Below are positions 55,526-64,000 of a stretch of 64,000 nucleotides of DNA, in pieces (position 1 is the first letter of the stretch; each line of letters begins with the position of its first letter). Source of the DNA: Hydractinia symbiolongicarpus (lineage: Eukaryota > Cnidaria > Hydrozoa > Anthoathecata > Hydractiniidae); contig NC_079888.1 of the NCBI RefSeq assembly GCF_029227915.1, forward strand, positions 3,237,001-3,301,000, read 5' to 3'. The position numbers and the translations under genes were made by a program. The notes below the pieces were generated by a model. The model did no database searches and was not told the DNA's origin. It saw nothing but the letters and a program-made list of their open reading frames with translations.

Positions 55526-57601
55526 ATGATATCAGTTCAGGCATATCGTGCCACCATCGGTTCGTTTTATAATGTAGCTGCTATTCATTCCAGTAATGAT
55601 ATTAAAAATAAAACAAATTTCCACAGCCATACAGGAATGTTTTTTGACAATCTGGATAATAGCAACCACTTCATTTATTTTTTGAAACTTTTTAGTTTAT
55701 TAATTTTTATATGTTGTCTAAGCTGTAACATCAATCTTGCATGTTTGAAGTTACTGTTATTGTTATCAGGGGATATTGAAAGCAATCCTGGACCCTTCAA
55801 TAACAATGATATTGACTTCCAAATAGCACTACAAGAGTCTTATGCTGCCCATCTTTTAAATGAGTCAAATTCTGCAGACCATATTATTGCTTATGCTAGA
55901 AGTATTGGTCTGTCAAATATAACATATCGTGAAGTGACGATAGGAGATGGCAACTGTTTTTATAGAGCAGTAGTACAGCAACTTGATCGGCCTGAGATCA
56001 GACAAATTGTCCCCTCTGAACTTAATTTCCAGAACCATGTTGAACTACGAGCAGCTGTGGTCAAATTTGTCCGCAAAAATAGCAACATAGGAATTTTTCA
56101 AAATAATAGGACCTTTTATTTAAAAAGCTCTGAAGAGTGGGAACGTGACTTACAAATTCAGTCAAAACCTACTGTCTATGTTGAAGAAATTTTCATACGA
56201 GCTGCCGCAATAATGCTGGGCGTCAACATTTTGATAACATCTGATACCAGTACTGCGATGCACCCATATACCCTTATTAGTCCTACTCATGATGAAACAC
56301 ATGATATTGCTGGGGAACAGCAATTGGCACATCTATTGTCTGATGGTACCACTGCAGGTGCTTTTATTTTGCTTGGGAGAGTAAATAGAAATCACTACCA
56401 ATCATTGGTCTTTGATGACAATTTGAGCCTTCCTTCTGTTGCATCATCCACACCACTCAGTCCACCTAAAAAAATTCCCTGTTTGTCATCGGGCAATTTA
56501 ATTCAACCTAAAGATACAACAAATAAAAAATATGGTAAAGAGAAAGTGATTACTTTAAAGGAAAAGCAAGATCTTCTAGTGGAAAAAGTAATGAAATCTC
56601 ATATGTCTGTTGTAATACAAAACAGACCTAAAACTAAAAATTTTTTAAATAAAGAACTTGCTCTAAAGCAAAAGTGTCTTCAGTTGAATATTAAATATGA
56701 AGAACCAGAAGTCAATGAAACAATTACCAAAACAAAAAATAGGCGCAAGCGAATAACTTATAGATGCAAAAAAGCCGTTTGTAAAACAGCTGTGGGTAAA
56801 CAGAAAAATTCAATTTTAAAAAACCCGCCTGTTACACTGCCAATCACTACACACAATCAGAATAATATTTTGTCAACAAATTTACCAACTACACACTCCA
56901 TATCAACAACTCAGTCAATGCCAACAAGTTCATCAATTGCACAGACGATACCAAAAAATTTGCCAACCTCACAACAGTCAATACCAAAAAATTTGCCAAC
57001 CACACAACAGTCCATACCAAAAACATCAACCATACAGTCAATGTCAACAGTTGTCACAGGCAACCAGTCCAGTGATCAAGACATTTTTGGAAGTAAAACT
57101 GCCACCATTCATCAAAATCCCAATGTAGTGGCTGCTGTAATACAGTTTGAAGAAGGTGAGAAATTACATAGTTTATCAACCTGTAAAACTTGTTTTGAAA
57201 CTCGACCAGTATTTCACGCAACACCTCCAATAAGACCTACTGCAAAAAATGAAACAAAACCAATTGCTGTTAAGCCTTGGAAAATATTCAGCGATGGTAG
57301 GTGTGATAGGTGTCACAGGGAGAGTCTTAGTCGTTTTAAAAAGAATGTTAAGACACCTGCTAGATTTTCAGGTATACTGTCAGCTGATAATGACGACTTG
57401 GGTCCGTTACACGATAACATTCGTCATAATGATATGCATTTTTTACCAGTACCACCATATCTCCAAAATTTGACCATACTAGAAGTAGCATTAATTCGTC
57501 GTATTACTGTCATTATGAATATACACCTCCTGCGGTATGGCATGCTTGCATCAAAAGGTCATTGCATCAGTTTTCCTCAAAAGAATGCAAATTGCTACTG
57601 A
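55526..57601 (+). CDS. 2A-OTU cysteine protease N-terminal part of the Helitron
   Basis: 691 codons. Residues ~45-80 are hydrophobic (IYFLKLFSLLIFICCLSC, then LLLLL), ending at DIESNPGP (residues 83-90), the 2A ribosome-skipping consensus. Next an OTU domain: TIGDGNCFYRAVV with catalytic Asp and Cys (Cys about 144) and RNHYQSLVF with the His (about 290). Then a long basic, Thr/Ser/Pro/Gln-rich linker with tandem IPKNLPT(S/T)QQS repeats (~residues 465-510), two CxxC pairs (TCKTC, RCDRC) and the start of the Helitron Rep N-terminal region (LIRRITVIMNIHLLRYGML). The frame ends in the next ORF after a frameshift. OTU domains may remove ubiquitin from host or element proteins. Confidence 0.85.
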   Translation: MISVQAYRATIGSFYNVAAIHSSNDIKNKTNFHSHTGMFFDNLDNSNHFIYFLKLFSLLIFICCLSCNINLACLKLLLLLSGDIESNPGPFNNNDIDFQIALQESYAAHLLNESNSADHIIAYARSIGLSNITYREVTIGDGNCFYRAVVQQLDRPEIRQIVPSELNFQNHVELRAAVVKFVRKNSNIGIFQNNRTFYLKSSEEWERDLQIQSKPTVYVEEIFIRAAAIMLGVNILITSDTSTAMHPYTLISPTHDETHDIAGEQQLAHLLSDGTTAGAFILLGRVNRNHYQSLVFDDNLSLPSVASSTPLSPPKKIPCLSSGNLIQPKDTTNKKYGKEKVITLKEKQDLLVEKVMKSHMSVVIQNRPKTKNFLNKELALKQKCLQLNIKYEEPEVNETITKTKNRRKRITYRCKKAVCKTAVGKQKNSILKNPPVTLPITTHNQNNILSTNLPTTHSISTTQSMPTSSSIAQTIPKNLPTSQQSIPKNLPTTQQSIPKTSTIQSMSTVVTGNQSSDQDIFGSKTATIHQNPNVVAAVIQFEEGEKLHSLSTCKTCFETRPVFHATPPIRPTAKNETKPIAVKPWKIFSDGRCDRCHRESLSRFKKNVKTPARFSGILSADNDDLGPLHDNIRHNDMHFLPVPPYLQNLTILEVALIRRITVIMNIHLLRYGMLASKGHCISFPQKNANCY
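55772..55795 (+). other. 2A ribosome-skipping motif DIESNPGP
   Basis: Codons 83-90 of the OTU ORF match D(V/I)ExNPGP exactly, preceded by LLLLLSG as in active 2A peptides. Skipping would fall between Gly 89 and Pro 90 and release an 89-residue hydrophobic leader from the OTU-containing product. Confidence 0.8.
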
Positions 57602-60600
57602 ACTGCCATCATTACCGTCAGAAGTTGGAATAGTGGTTATTAAAAAGAAAGGAATTCAAAATTCAGTTCAACAGTATACTGTGCAAAGGGGTAAAGTTGA
57701 AAACGCATTACGGGGACTGTGTTTTGGATACCCAGAAGGGGGTGTTGAAGGTCCAGATACTAAAACTAAACATCAATACAATGGCTCTGATCACATTGAC
57801 AAACCTTTAAAAGGACGCTACTTCCAGTTCCTGCCGAATGAATACTATAAGGATGTCTCAATAAAATATGACCGCATTCAAAATTTACCAGAGATGCGTT
57901 CTGAATTACCTGATTTGCCAGTTGTGGAATTGCCAAATATCATACCAGAAGGAGATAAGGGTCCTGCTGAAAATCAATTTCAACAAAACTTACCTGACGA
58001 TGACGAGAGTATAACCCGTTCTGGTTTAGTTTGCCCGGTTGAACCTAAAGATGCTGACAAAGAGTTACGAATAGTACTGGAGAAGCTCTTGGGTTCTGAA
58101 GATGCAGTTAATCAAGCTCTTCAACATGGCACAGTTGCGAATGCAAATTTAGAATATACACGAGAACGGCCTATTCGGGAATTAAAAACTCCTGGGTTTT
58201 TTACTATGGCATACCCAACTGTTTTTATTAATGGAAATTGTGACTTAACTGTTCCAAGGTTAAATAAAATTAACTTTGAGGAATACATCGAACATATATA
58301 TTATTATTCTGATAATCGTGTAGCACGTCATCCGTACTTGAAATTTTTCTTATTAAATATGCGTTTGCGAATGCAAGCATTGCAGCAGGGTAGCTTTCTT
58401 GTTTCCCAACAATTAAATGATGCTCATCTCACAATCGCCGAACTTCGAGATAATTTACAAAATGATGATGATTCAGTTCCACGTAAAATTATTAGTATTG
58501 GAAAAAACCTGGTAAATACCGATCCATACTGGAGAGACAAAAAAAAAAAATTGGATGCCATGCTGATTTTTAGACGAAATGAATTTGGTGATTTACCAGC
58601 ATATTTTGATACCAACAGTTGTGCCGAATTTCATTGGAAACCATTGCATGAACTACTTATTAAGTATTATGCGTTGATAAACAATGTAAACGAAGATGCT
58701 GTACGCCAGCAAATGGAAAGTGATAATAAATTCAAGCGGGAAATGATTCTACAAAATCTTCATATTGTGACACAGTATTTCGATGCAAGGACTATAAATT
58801 ACTTCGCCACAGTTAGTAAGGAAGTATTTCAATATGATGACTATTGGTTGCGATATGAATTTGCTAAAAGTCGAGGTGAGATACATGGACACGCAATAAT
58901 ATCGTCATCTAAACATGCCCGGAAAGTCAAAACTATAATGGATAGCTTGTCTGATGATGTTGCAGACTCACAAGCATTAAAACCTGCAGCGCAAGAACTT
59001 CAAAATTGGTTACAAACAACAAATGAAGACAGTAATGACATTTTTTCACCAATGTTTACTTCACTGCATCCTGCTGGTGGAAATGAAACTATAGATACTT
59101 CTGGAATTAGAACTTGGGTTCCAAACAAAGATCAATGGGCCAGACCAGAGGGGACCCAAGCTCCACCGGACCATAACCCATTGGCACAAGAACTTTCGGA
59201 TGTTGCTAGTCATGAAGGTGGTATAAAAGAGCAACATACCCATCTTGTGAACAGAATTGGCCTCCATAATTGTAATTCCAATTGTTTGCGTTATCGCCGT
59301 AAGAATAAAAAAGATACTGCTTCAAAGAAGTACTGTCGCTTTCATTTTGGCGATCTTGATCCACAAACCAAAAAAACAAGTGGTAAAGAGATTCATCCTT
59401 TTAATGCTGTCATAACAGAAGAGGAACATCCTAGATATGAGGGACCACGGGATCATCCTCGCTTGATGATGCATGTAAAAACACGCCTACTTAGTTGGCT
59501 AGCAAATTGTGATAGTCAACCCATTATCGATCAGAACCTTCTCGCTCTACAAAAATACATTGCTAGTTATGGTTGCAAAGGTGCTGCTTCAACGGAAGAT
59601 TTAGTACATGTTTATCGCCATCTCATTGAAAACACTGATGATGGAAGCACTGTTAAAAATTTGGCTCAACGACTACTTCAAAAAATTGCGGGTTTAGTAG
59701 ATGTTCCAGGTGCTGCGGCGGATTTCATTAATAGTGGTGGTCGTCTGACTAGATGTACCAGGAATTTTCGATACATTGGTATCAGTGGTTTCCGAGCCTT
59801 GGATACGTCTGGTGAAGATGGAACTGTTACAAAAAGTAGCGCATTAGACAAATACTTAAGTGATAAGCGGAGAGAAACTGAGCCAGAAATATCATTATGG
59901 AACTGGGACAAAAAGTGTAATTGTACCTGCAAAGTAGATCACGTCCCAGTTTTTACAGGAATATCTACAAAACCTGTCTGGCCTGTTACTGAGGACTATG
60001 CAAAAGCTATGCTCATTATATTTTCTGTTGGAACGTGGCACAATACTGAAGATTTGAAGGGACAACATGAGTCATTTGCTGCTGCTTTGGCTTCCCTTGT
60101 TCAAACTGAAGAATGCCCATCAATATTAATTGATTCATTGAAAGAGGCTAAACAATCATTCGATAAAAAAAGCGAGAGAACACAAAGTCACACCCGTGCA
60201 ATCAATATTGAAACCAATACTCAGTCTTCGGATCAATCATCACAATATACAGATGCAAGTTCCCAATGTTCCCAAAATTCTGCCATTGCACAAATGAACA
60301 TAGGTAGAACAATAATGAGAGATATTGCTAGGCACCATGTTGCTGATATCAATGAGCCAAATGTACAACAGGTTCTTCCTGATGGTGGGCCTACATTTAA
60401 TTGGAATAATTATGCAATTCAAAGTTTTGGTAGTCAATGGCCAATTAATGCTGACTTATGGTTACAATCTATATCTGAAGAAGCAGAAAAAAATGAATTG
60501 CAGCATGCTAATGATTGTACTTTACCCCAAATAAACATCTTAAATGCTAATGAATTACAAAGAACAGTCATTGGTATAAATTTTCAGCATTTATTACAAG

Positions 60601-62198
60601 TCGCAAAAGGAACTGTGCCAACAGGTACCCAGCCAATACGTTTATTAATACAAGGAACAGCCGGTGTCGGGAAAACATTCATCATTACCGCGCTTACTAG
60701 AATCTTTCGTCGTATTTTTAAGCGAAATTCTGCTTTTATGAACTTGGCCCCAACTGGGGCAGCATCAGTCCTCATACCTAATGGTCGCACTATACACTCA
60801 ATGACTCCACCACCACACAAACTTAAAAAAGATAAGAATTTAAATTCTGTCCAGCTTTCTGACTATCCGTTGGGTGATGTAGCTCTAAGAAAGCTAAGAA
60901 AATATACAGGCATGCATGAAAACAATGAACTGAAATTGATTCAACTTAATATTGATGAACGTAGCATGCAGTCGAAGCTTCTAGTGGCTTGGTGCAGCCA
61001 AAGATTATGTGAGGCAACAGGAGACTTTGATAATTATTATGGAGGTGTACCAACTGTCAATTTCTTTGGGGACCTTGGTCAACTTGGACCAATTCGTGCT
61101 TTGGATTTACATCAGCCGCCGAAACATGATGATTCCACAATCAACTTTGCTGGTTATGCAATCTATCGCTCATTTCACGATGTTATTGTTCTTACAGAAA
61201 CAATGCGCCAAGGACCAGATCAGTTGGCCCTTCTACAGCGGCTACTTAGAATACGCAATGGATCGATTACTCAACAAGACTGGCAAGATATAAATAGTCG
61301 TTATGAAAATGCTTTGCCCCATGCCGAAAAATGTAACTTTTTGCATGGTCGCGTCCTTACATTAATGGAAACATGGAATGAAGTTAATGAAGAAAACCAT
61401 AATAAATTAGCTAACCTTGGTGTGCCAGTTGCTGTTATTCCATCAAGAGGACGTGGTAAACATCACTCTTTAACTGATAAGCAACTGGGTCAAATACCAC
61501 TACGATCTTTAATGGCAGTTGGTGCAACTGTAATCCTTACCAAGAACCAAAAGGGTCTTACAGGCCTTGGCCTAAATAATGGTGCCATGGGAAAAGTAAT
61601 TGCAATCCTTTATTCACCAAATATGTCACCACCTGAATTTCCAATAGCTGTTGTAGTCGATTTCCCAAATTATAAAGGCCCGTCATGGATTCAAGAACAT
61701 CCGAAATGGATACCAATTACTGCTGTTGAAGGTCGATGTGAGTCTGATTGTTGCAGCAGAAATGGCCTGCCGTTAATGCCAGGATATGCAATAACTATTG
61801 CCAAAAGTCAGGGTATGTCAATTGGAGATGGTAAAACTGCCACCCACATGCGTATCAAGTTACAACAATCAATTCAGATGGAAAAAAATAACCTTGGTAC
61901 AGCTTACACTGCATTCTCCAGATGCGAAAAAGAAAGAAATTGGGCACTTGTCGAACCAATTACTCAAGAACGACTCTTGTACATTAATACACATCCCCGT
62001 ATGAAAGCCAGACAAGAGGAAGAGAAACGCCTGAAGGCATTATCGAATAAAACCGTCAAAAAATACAATATCACTATGGAAAAGTATATCAACTTGTTGA
62101 AAGAACTTGACCAGTTTTGTGATGATGGTATTGAAGATGCAGTTTGTCCTTCACCATCTGTAAATTGCACATGTAGAATATGCCTATCTCATTCATAA
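57537..62198 (+). CDS. Helitron Rep (HUH, two-Tyr) and PIF1-type helicase
   Basis: 1,553 codons, uninterrupted. The first ATG overlaps the OTU frame by 65 bp; homology to Rep proteins begins right at the overlap (IATELPSLPSEVGIVVI), so the real protein is probably fused to the preceding frame. HUH motif: GEIHGHAI (His 450, His 452). Two catalytic tyrosines: KYIASYGCKG (Tyr 674, Tyr 678). Helicase: Walker A GTAGVGKT (1040-1047), APTGAAS with the RTIHS block (motif Ia), NFFGDLGQLGP (~1176-1186, motif II), TETMRQ (motif III), GYAITIAKSQGMS (motif V) and YTAFSRCEK (motif VI). C-terminal Cys-rich CTCRICLS. All key residues are present, so it could be active but for the frameshift. It nicks and transfers one strand and unwinds DNA during rolling-circle transposition. 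Confidence 0.9.
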   Translation: MACLHQKVIASVFLKRMQIATELPSLPSEVGIVVIKKKGIQNSVQQYTVQRGKVENALRGLCFGYPEGGVEGPDTKTKHQYNGSDHIDKPLKGRYFQFLPNEYYKDVSIKYDRIQNLPEMRSELPDLPVVELPNIIPEGDKGPAENQFQQNLPDDDESITRSGLVCPVEPKDADKELRIVLEKLLGSEDAVNQALQHGTVANANLEYTRERPIRELKTPGFFTMAYPTVFINGNCDLTVPRLNKINFEEYIEHIYYYSDNRVARHPYLKFFLLNMRLRMQALQQGSFLVSQQLNDAHLTIAELRDNLQNDDDSVPRKIISIGKNLVNTDPYWRDKKKKLDAMLIFRRNEFGDLPAYFDTNSCAEFHWKPLHELLIKYYALINNVNEDAVRQQMESDNKFKREMILQNLHIVTQYFDARTINYFATVSKEVFQYDDYWLRYEFAKSRGEIHGHAIISSSKHARKVKTIMDSLSDDVADSQALKPAAQELQNWLQTTNEDSNDIFSPMFTSLHPAGGNETIDTSGIRTWVPNKDQWARPEGTQAPPDHNPLAQELSDVASHEGGIKEQHTHLVNRIGLHNCNSNCLRYRRKNKKDTASKKYCRFHFGDLDPQTKKTSGKEIHPFNAVITEEEHPRYEGPRDHPRLMMHVKTRLLSWLANCDSQPIIDQNLLALQKYIASYGCKGAASTEDLVHVYRHLIENTDDGSTVKNLAQRLLQKIAGLVDVPGAAADFINSGGRLTRCTRNFRYIGISGFRALDTSGEDGTVTKSSALDKYLSDKRRETEPEISLWNWDKKCNCTCKVDHVPVFTGISTKPVWPVTEDYAKAMLIIFSVGTWHNTEDLKGQHESFAAALASLVQTEECPSILIDSLKEAKQSFDKKSERTQSHTRAINIETNTQSSDQSSQYTDASSQCSQNSAIAQMNIGRTIMRDIARHHVADINEPNVQQVLPDGGPTFNWNNYAIQSFGSQWPINADLWLQSISEEAEKNELQHANDCTLPQINILNANELQRTVIGINFQHLLQVAKGTVPTGTQPIRLLIQGTAGVGKTFIITALTRIFRRIFKRNSAFMNLAPTGAASVLIPNGRTIHSMTPPPHKLKKDKNLNSVQLSDYPLGDVALRKLRKYTGMHENNELKLIQLNIDERSMQSKLLVAWCSQRLCEATGDFDNYYGGVPTVNFFGDLGQLGPIRALDLHQPPKHDDSTINFAGYAIYRSFHDVIVLTETMRQGPDQLALLQRLLRIRNGSITQQDWQDINSRYENALPHAEKCNFLHGRVLTLMETWNEVNEENHNKLANLGVPVAVIPSRGRGKHHSLTDKQLGQIPLRSLMAVGATVILTKNQKGLTGLGLNNGAMGKVIAILYSPNMSPPEFPIAVVVDFPNYKGPSWIQEHPKWIPITAVEGRCESDCCSRNGLPLMPGYAITIAKSQGMSIGDGKTATHMRIKLQQSIQMEKNNLGTAYTAFSRCEKERNWALVEPITQERLLYINTHPRMKARQEEEKRLKALSNKTVKKYNITMEKYINLLKELDQFCDDGIEDAVCPSPSVNCTCRICLSHS

Positions 62199-62269
62199 TG
62201 ATAATTACAATATGAATTCACCTATTTTGCAGACAATCACAATCTTGGCCCCTAAAAACCATTCTAATC

Positions 62270-63070
62270 TGAACAAGGTGCAAATGCAACCTGAACAAGG
62301 TGGATTGACATTACAGCATTATACTGATTATTAATGGTGTTGTTGGAGGTGGAGGTGGAGGGTCATAACACAGCCTAACAAAGTTCTGTGATTGTTTCAT
62401 TAACCATGGATACATTTGATATCCAGTTGCATATCTATTTCATCCATATCACATCGATCATCATACCACAATACCATACCGTTTTGACTTATCGCAATCA
62501 ACATAATCGTCTGTACCCTACCGATCATACCACAATTACCATACTGCATGACTGAATTCAACCTTGCATTAACATTACACCTTTGTGCTGATTATTAATG
62601 GCGTTTAGGCCAATTGCAACCTGAACAAGGTGAACATTACAGCTTTATGCCTATTATTAATGGCGTTGCTGGAGGTGGAGGGTCATAACACAGCCTAACA
62701 AAGGTCTGTGATTGTTACATTAACCACTGATGCATTTAATATCCAGTTGCATATCTATTTTATCCGTATCACATCGATCGTCATACCACAATTACCGTAC
62801 CATTTTGACTTATCGCAATCAACATATCGTCTGTACCCTACCGATTATCATACCACAATTACCATGCTGCATGACCGAATGCAACCTGAACAAGGTGCAT
62901 TAACATTACAGCTTTGTGCTGATTGTTAATGGCGTTGTAAGCCAATTGCAACCTAAACGAGATGCATTAACATTACAGCTTTGTGCTGATTATTAATGGC
63001 GTTGTAAGCCAATTGCAACCTGAACAAGGTGCACATGCAACCTAAACAAGGTGTGCATTACAGCATTGAG
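62270..63070 (+). repeat. Tandem repeats after the Helitron, type 1
   Basis: A ~320-340-bp unit is present twice (62290 and 62630 onward; shared GGAGGTGGAGGGTCATAACA and ATCCAGTTGCATATCTATTT), followed by several ~65-bp units with GCAACCTGAACAAGGTGCAT, ACATTACAGCTTTGTGCTGA and TTAATGGCGTTG. The same words return at 63950-64000. Confidence 0.75.
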
Positions 63071-63439
63071 CTGATTGCACAAATTTTTTATAAGCAACTT
63101 AGGATTGTAGTCAGATCTTAAGTTATTTTTTACCCAATACCCAGGTCTGAAGGTTCTTAATGGTTGTTTAATTTTATTTAACTAATTTTTGTAATATATC
63201 TAAACGGGGGAAATGAAAAGAAGTCATATTGCTGTTAAAAAAAAAAATTCTTGAAAAAAAACAGAAGTTTTTTAGTTTTCTTTTCTTCTTTTGTTCAAAA
63301 AGTGTGTCTTTTTTCTATTTTCTCAAAAGAAAAAAATTTTTGCTTATGCTTTTATTTGTACAAAACTAAATTTTTTTAAAATTCAGTTCAGTTGCTTATA
63401 AAAAGAATGTGTATTAACATAAAGGTTTAAATTTAAAAC
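63071..63439. other. A/T-rich spacer
   Basis: Poly-A and poly-T runs, no gene or repeat unit recognised. Confidence 0.5.
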
Positions 63440-63950
63440 CTTACCATACATACGGCCTTATCGCAATCAACATATTGTCTGTACCGTCCCTGTCATACCA
63501 CGATTACCATGCTGTTTTGACTTATCGCAATCAACATCTCGTCTTTACCTTATTGGTCATCATAACACAATTACCATACCATTTCGACTTTTTGCAATCA
63601 ACATATTGCCTTACCGTACCGATCATCATACCACAATTACCATTTCGACCTAAAGGATTCAACATAAATCGTCAGTACCCATCATACCACAATTACCATA
63701 CCGTTTTCACTTATCACAATCAACGTATCGTCTGTACCTTACCGATCATCATAACACAATTACCATACCCTTTCAATTTACCAGATTCAACATATCGCCT
63801 GCACCCATTATACCACAATTACCATACCGTTTCGACTTATCCTAATCAACATATCGTTTTACCATACCGATCATGTACCACAATTACCATACCCTTTCTA
63901 CTTACCAGATTCAACATATTGTCTGTACCCATTATATCACAATTACTTAA
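63440..63950 (+). repeat. ~75-bp minisatellite after the Helitron, type 2
   Basis: Six to seven units of ATCATACCACAATTACCATACC, T(T/C)GACTTATCGCAATCAACAT and CGTCTGTACC, partly diverged. The same words also occur inside the type 1 repeats, so both families mix. Confidence 0.75.
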
Positions 63951-64000
63951 ACAAGGTACATTAATATTACAGCTTTATGCTGATTATTCATGGCGTTGTA

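Larger units (their letters stand above)
55270..62220 (+). mobile_element. Near-complete autonomous Helitron-like element
   Basis: Encodes a 2A-OTU protein followed by a Rep-helicase, the gene content of Helitron/Helentron rolling-circle transposons. Ends are not firmly set: left near the hairpin at 55274, right somewhere in or before the tandem repeats that begin at about 62270. Only one frameshift (near 57580) separates it from a single 2.2-kilocodon reading frame, so it is fairly young. Confidence 0.8.

Noticed and set aside
55526-62198. Maverick/Polinton or viral replicon
   Set aside because: No protein-primed polymerase, integrase or capsid; HUH-type two-Tyr Rep plus PIF1 helicase defines a Helitron-like element.

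Overview
The window looks like a gene-poor, transposon-rich stretch of an early-branching animal genome, most likely a cnidarian and perhaps a hydrozoan. This is an inference from A/T-rich DNA, spliced short exons, animal-type retroelements (a CR1-like LINE with an SGNH domain, a DIRS/Ngaro-type YR element, Penelope-like remnants, Helitrons, piggyBac-type MITEs, tRNA-derived SINEs) and a eukaryotic tRNA-Ala satellite. The species cannot be named from the sequence alone.

Layout. 1-1620: a broken cluster of small genes (module A): the C-terminus of a coiled-coil protein on +, then convergently on - a ~210-aa unrecognised protein (family X), a small Cys-rich ORF, a small membrane protein and a zinc-finger remnant resembling poxvirus-type late transcription factor 2 proteins. 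1945-2590: one stray monomer of the tRNA-Ala satellite, cut by a LINE. 2586-11540: a decayed CR1-like LINE split by a DIRS/Ngaro-type tyrosine-recombinase retrotransposon (about 3204-8540). 11540-14940: decayed repeats, no gene. 14945-16249: an intact intronless MFS transporter. 17442-18138: a fold-back Penelope-like repeat. 18579-22552: module B, an inverted diverged copy of module A (two repeat proteins of DUF4116 type, Cys-rich ORF, family X, a SAP-like protein, and a convergent coiled-coil protein split by a piggyBac-type MITE). 22676-24067: a spliced minus-strand gene of short exons.

25195-48760 is a 23.5-kb satellite of ~511-bp monomers, nearly every one carrying a tRNA-Ala-like gene. 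I placed 39 loci. The array has higher-order repeats of 2,898 and 2,216 bp and is interrupted by a non-autonomous Helitron (31573-33261) inserted exactly between A and T. 48760-54900 holds A/T-rich repeats and a ~2.55-kb tandem duplication; each copy has a tRNA-like sequence with a shortened anticodon arm. 55270-62198 is an almost complete autonomous Helitron-like element: an ORF with a 2A ribosome-skipping motif and an OTU protease domain, then a Rep (HUH, two-Tyr) plus PIF1-type helicase ORF in another frame. 62270-64000 is tandem-repeat DNA.

The most unusual feature is the pair of modules A and B. They share gene order (Cys-rich, family X, then a convergent coiled-coil gene), have RNA hairpins directly at or after several stop codons, and have TAAATA-rich boxes touching several start codons. 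Those expression signals resemble cytoplasmic large DNA viruses and virophages rather than animal genes, so I infer two decayed copies of a virus-like or virus-derived mobile element. Most copies are broken by stops and frameshifts. The other gene sets are mobile-element machineries acting on themselves; only the MFS gene and the spliced gene look like host genes.
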